Shown here one piece after another: positions 62,604 to 64,000 of a stretch of DNA of 64,000 nt. A program made the position numbers and the translations under genes. The DNA is from Mermis nigrescens (lineage: Eukaryota; Nematoda; Enoplea; Mermithida; Mermithidae). The notes below the pieces were generated by a model. The model had not been told where the DNA came from and did no database searches. It worked only from the letters and a program-made list of their open reading frames with translations. Every line of letters begins with the position of its first letter. The first letter of the stretch is position 1. The stretch spans positions 237,058 through 301,057 of the forward strand of contig JAVLUZ010000399.1 of the NCBI GenBank assembly GCA_036768485.1, read 5' to 3'.

Positions 62604-63996
62604 AATTCTGCAATGCCGTTTGGCCGGGTCGTCAATGCCTTCAGCTAATTCCAGGAATTCCGGAAAAGCTTCAATGGGCATGGTGGTGTAATGATGGGCC
62701 AAGAAATGCCACTTGCAGCATACATTGCAGCTGCTCTATCATATGCTAGGCCATGCCTGGAGTAAATGGCCACAAAGAAGTGAAAACGACAATCCAAAAA
62801 GTTGAGAAGCGCTTTTGCACGCATGACATTGGGCACTAAGAATATTGGTAGACAATGGTACATTTTCTCATATTCAGCTTGAAATTCGCGGAAATGTTCA
62901 AAAACATCAAACATTTGGCACATTGTGATTAGTAGCGGTGCCATTTGATTGGGTGCAGGGCACACACAATGTGGCAACACTTCAAATGGAATGTTATGCA
63001 CTAGGTTGTCCGTTATTTTGTTTGGTGTTTTGAAGTATGGATGATTTATCAAGAACTCTAATGGAACTTCATATAGCATCACTCCAGTGGTGATGAAAAA
63101 TCGATTTTGCACAAAGTAATTGTCCGGATAGTAGAGTTGCTGAAAGACACTTGTTTGCTTGATAAATTGCGGCATTGGTCTGTGGTCAGCCTCTATTGCA
63201 GCTGGCACAATTGCTGACAAGACCAATGGGTGTTGAGGTGCAAAAGAGGCGGACAAATTACACAAATGGATTGTGTAAACGTTGTTGTAATAGAGTTGCA
63301 CCGCATCCAAGAATTTGTTGTACATAACGAGTCCTCGTGTGAGGCCGAGCCAAGCACGCAAATTATGCATGGCATCAATGGCCAAATAGCTCGGAGTATT
63401 GCCAGCTAAAGCTTTGATCAGTTGGAAAAAATATGCAGTATGCAAGCGGAGTTCCGCTGTTGCACAGTGAGGTCAGCTAGTATATGTTCAACAAGGGCTG
63501 CAATGGACGATGGTGCTTGAGCCAAATCCGGCAGTATATGTGGGATACCTAGTGCCTGCACACGCACATTTACATCTGGTATGCGTGCCGCTTCAGCTGT
63601 GGATGGTACTGCATAAAACATGGCAACAGATTGCGGCACAACTGGCGGCGGCAACATAACTTGTGGCATGACTGTCGGCCATATTGTTGGCTAAATTGTG
63701 GGCCTGTCTGGCATATTCACAACTTTGCAATATTGCAGGTATTGCGAATAAAGCAAGTTATAATAGACCTGCATGATGTCAAACAGTCCTTTATAAATTG
63801 CTATGCCATCTGCCGGCCTGAGCCATTCATAAAAATTGTAACAATTTTTGGTTGAGAAGTAAGGTGGCCTAGGTTAGGTCGCTTGTTCCATAGATTGGTG
63901 AAAGTGCATTGTGAAAGCAATCATGTGACGCTGTTCCGCGTTTTCTTGCACCTGCATTGCTTGTTCAACAGGGGGTGCAACACTCTGCTCAGTCAT
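62604..63996 (-). pseudogene. Unrecognised protein gene with an internal duplication, running to the window edge
   Basis: An ATG at 63996 opens a frame (MTEQSVAPPVEQ) with in-frame TAA near 63870 and TAG near 63692, a shift near 63440 and another near 62670. The end is at about 62604. Two segments look like diverged repeats of one unit: YEWLRPADGIAIYKGLFDIM with QVYYNLLY, and RAWLGLTRGLVMYNKFLDAV with QLYYNNVY. The rest is rich in Pro, Phe, Tyr and His, with no metal-binding or catalytic motif, signal peptide or clear membrane segment that I can name. It could be a structural protein of a virus-like element or a transposon-associated gene. The start may lie beyond the window. Confidence 0.5.
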
Positions 63997-64000
63997 GGCT

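Overview
This window is a repeat-rich, A+T-rich eukaryotic locus, almost certainly from an invertebrate animal. The Ty3/gypsy elements carrying env-type or extra genes, the hAT, Merlin-like and Helitron-like DNA transposons, the tyrosine-recombinase-like gene and the introns with GT/AG borders all point to an animal; an arthropod would fit, but no host marker gene settles it. I see no intact single-copy cellular gene, no rRNA and no bacterial sequence. Nearly everything recognisable is mobile DNA in layers of decay.

Layout. 0.6-3.7 kb, 10.7-12.7 kb and 25.7-28.7 kb hold copies of one long non-coding repeat family (called R1 here) full of GTGTAAA/TTTACAC motifs. 5.0-6.0 kb is a ~157-bp tandem array. 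6.0-7.07 kb, 20.0-21.77 kb, 21.77-22.96 kb and 23.65-25.43 kb are copies of a non-autonomous Helitron-like element (5' TC, 3' hairpin plus CTAG); two of them sit head to head as a large palindrome. 7.07-10.68 kb is a foldback-like structure whose ~1.7-kb inverted arms carry a ~196-bp tandem array and opposed copies of a decayed zinc-finger gene. 12.85-19.98 kb is a multi-exon hAT transposase relic, itself invaded by a Merlin-like element (9-bp target duplication), a 997-bp hAT-type element (8-bp duplication) and smaller MITEs. 28.7-31.1 kb holds a gag fragment and a ~125-bp satellite split by the 3' end of a non-LTR retrotransposon.

31.3-36.7 kb is a decayed multi-exon gene that reads as a tyrosine-recombinase-like domain followed by a SET-like exon; one exon is interrupted by a 996-bp terminal-inverted-repeat element with a perfect 8-bp duplication. 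41.46-52.68 kb is a nearly complete Ty3/gypsy element on the minus strand (two LTRs, gag, protease, RT, RNase H, integrase) with an extra spliced ORF of unknown function between pol and the 3' LTR. 52.69-59.4 kb is a second, truncated minus-strand gypsy element in which a glycoprotein-like (env-type) reading frame lies between an intact gag and the protease/RT, an unusual order; this frame is split by two copies of a hAT MITE with perfect 8-bp duplications. 61.3-62.3 kb is an integrase fragment joined through another copy of the same MITE to an unrecognised, internally duplicated protein gene that runs to the right edge.

The genes do not form a pathway. The coherent story is one of nested insertion, and the duplications let the order be read: Merlin into hAT, MITEs into env, a TIR element into the recombinase gene. 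Coordinates of exon borders and repeat edges were read by eye; homology calls rest on remembered family motifs, not searches.
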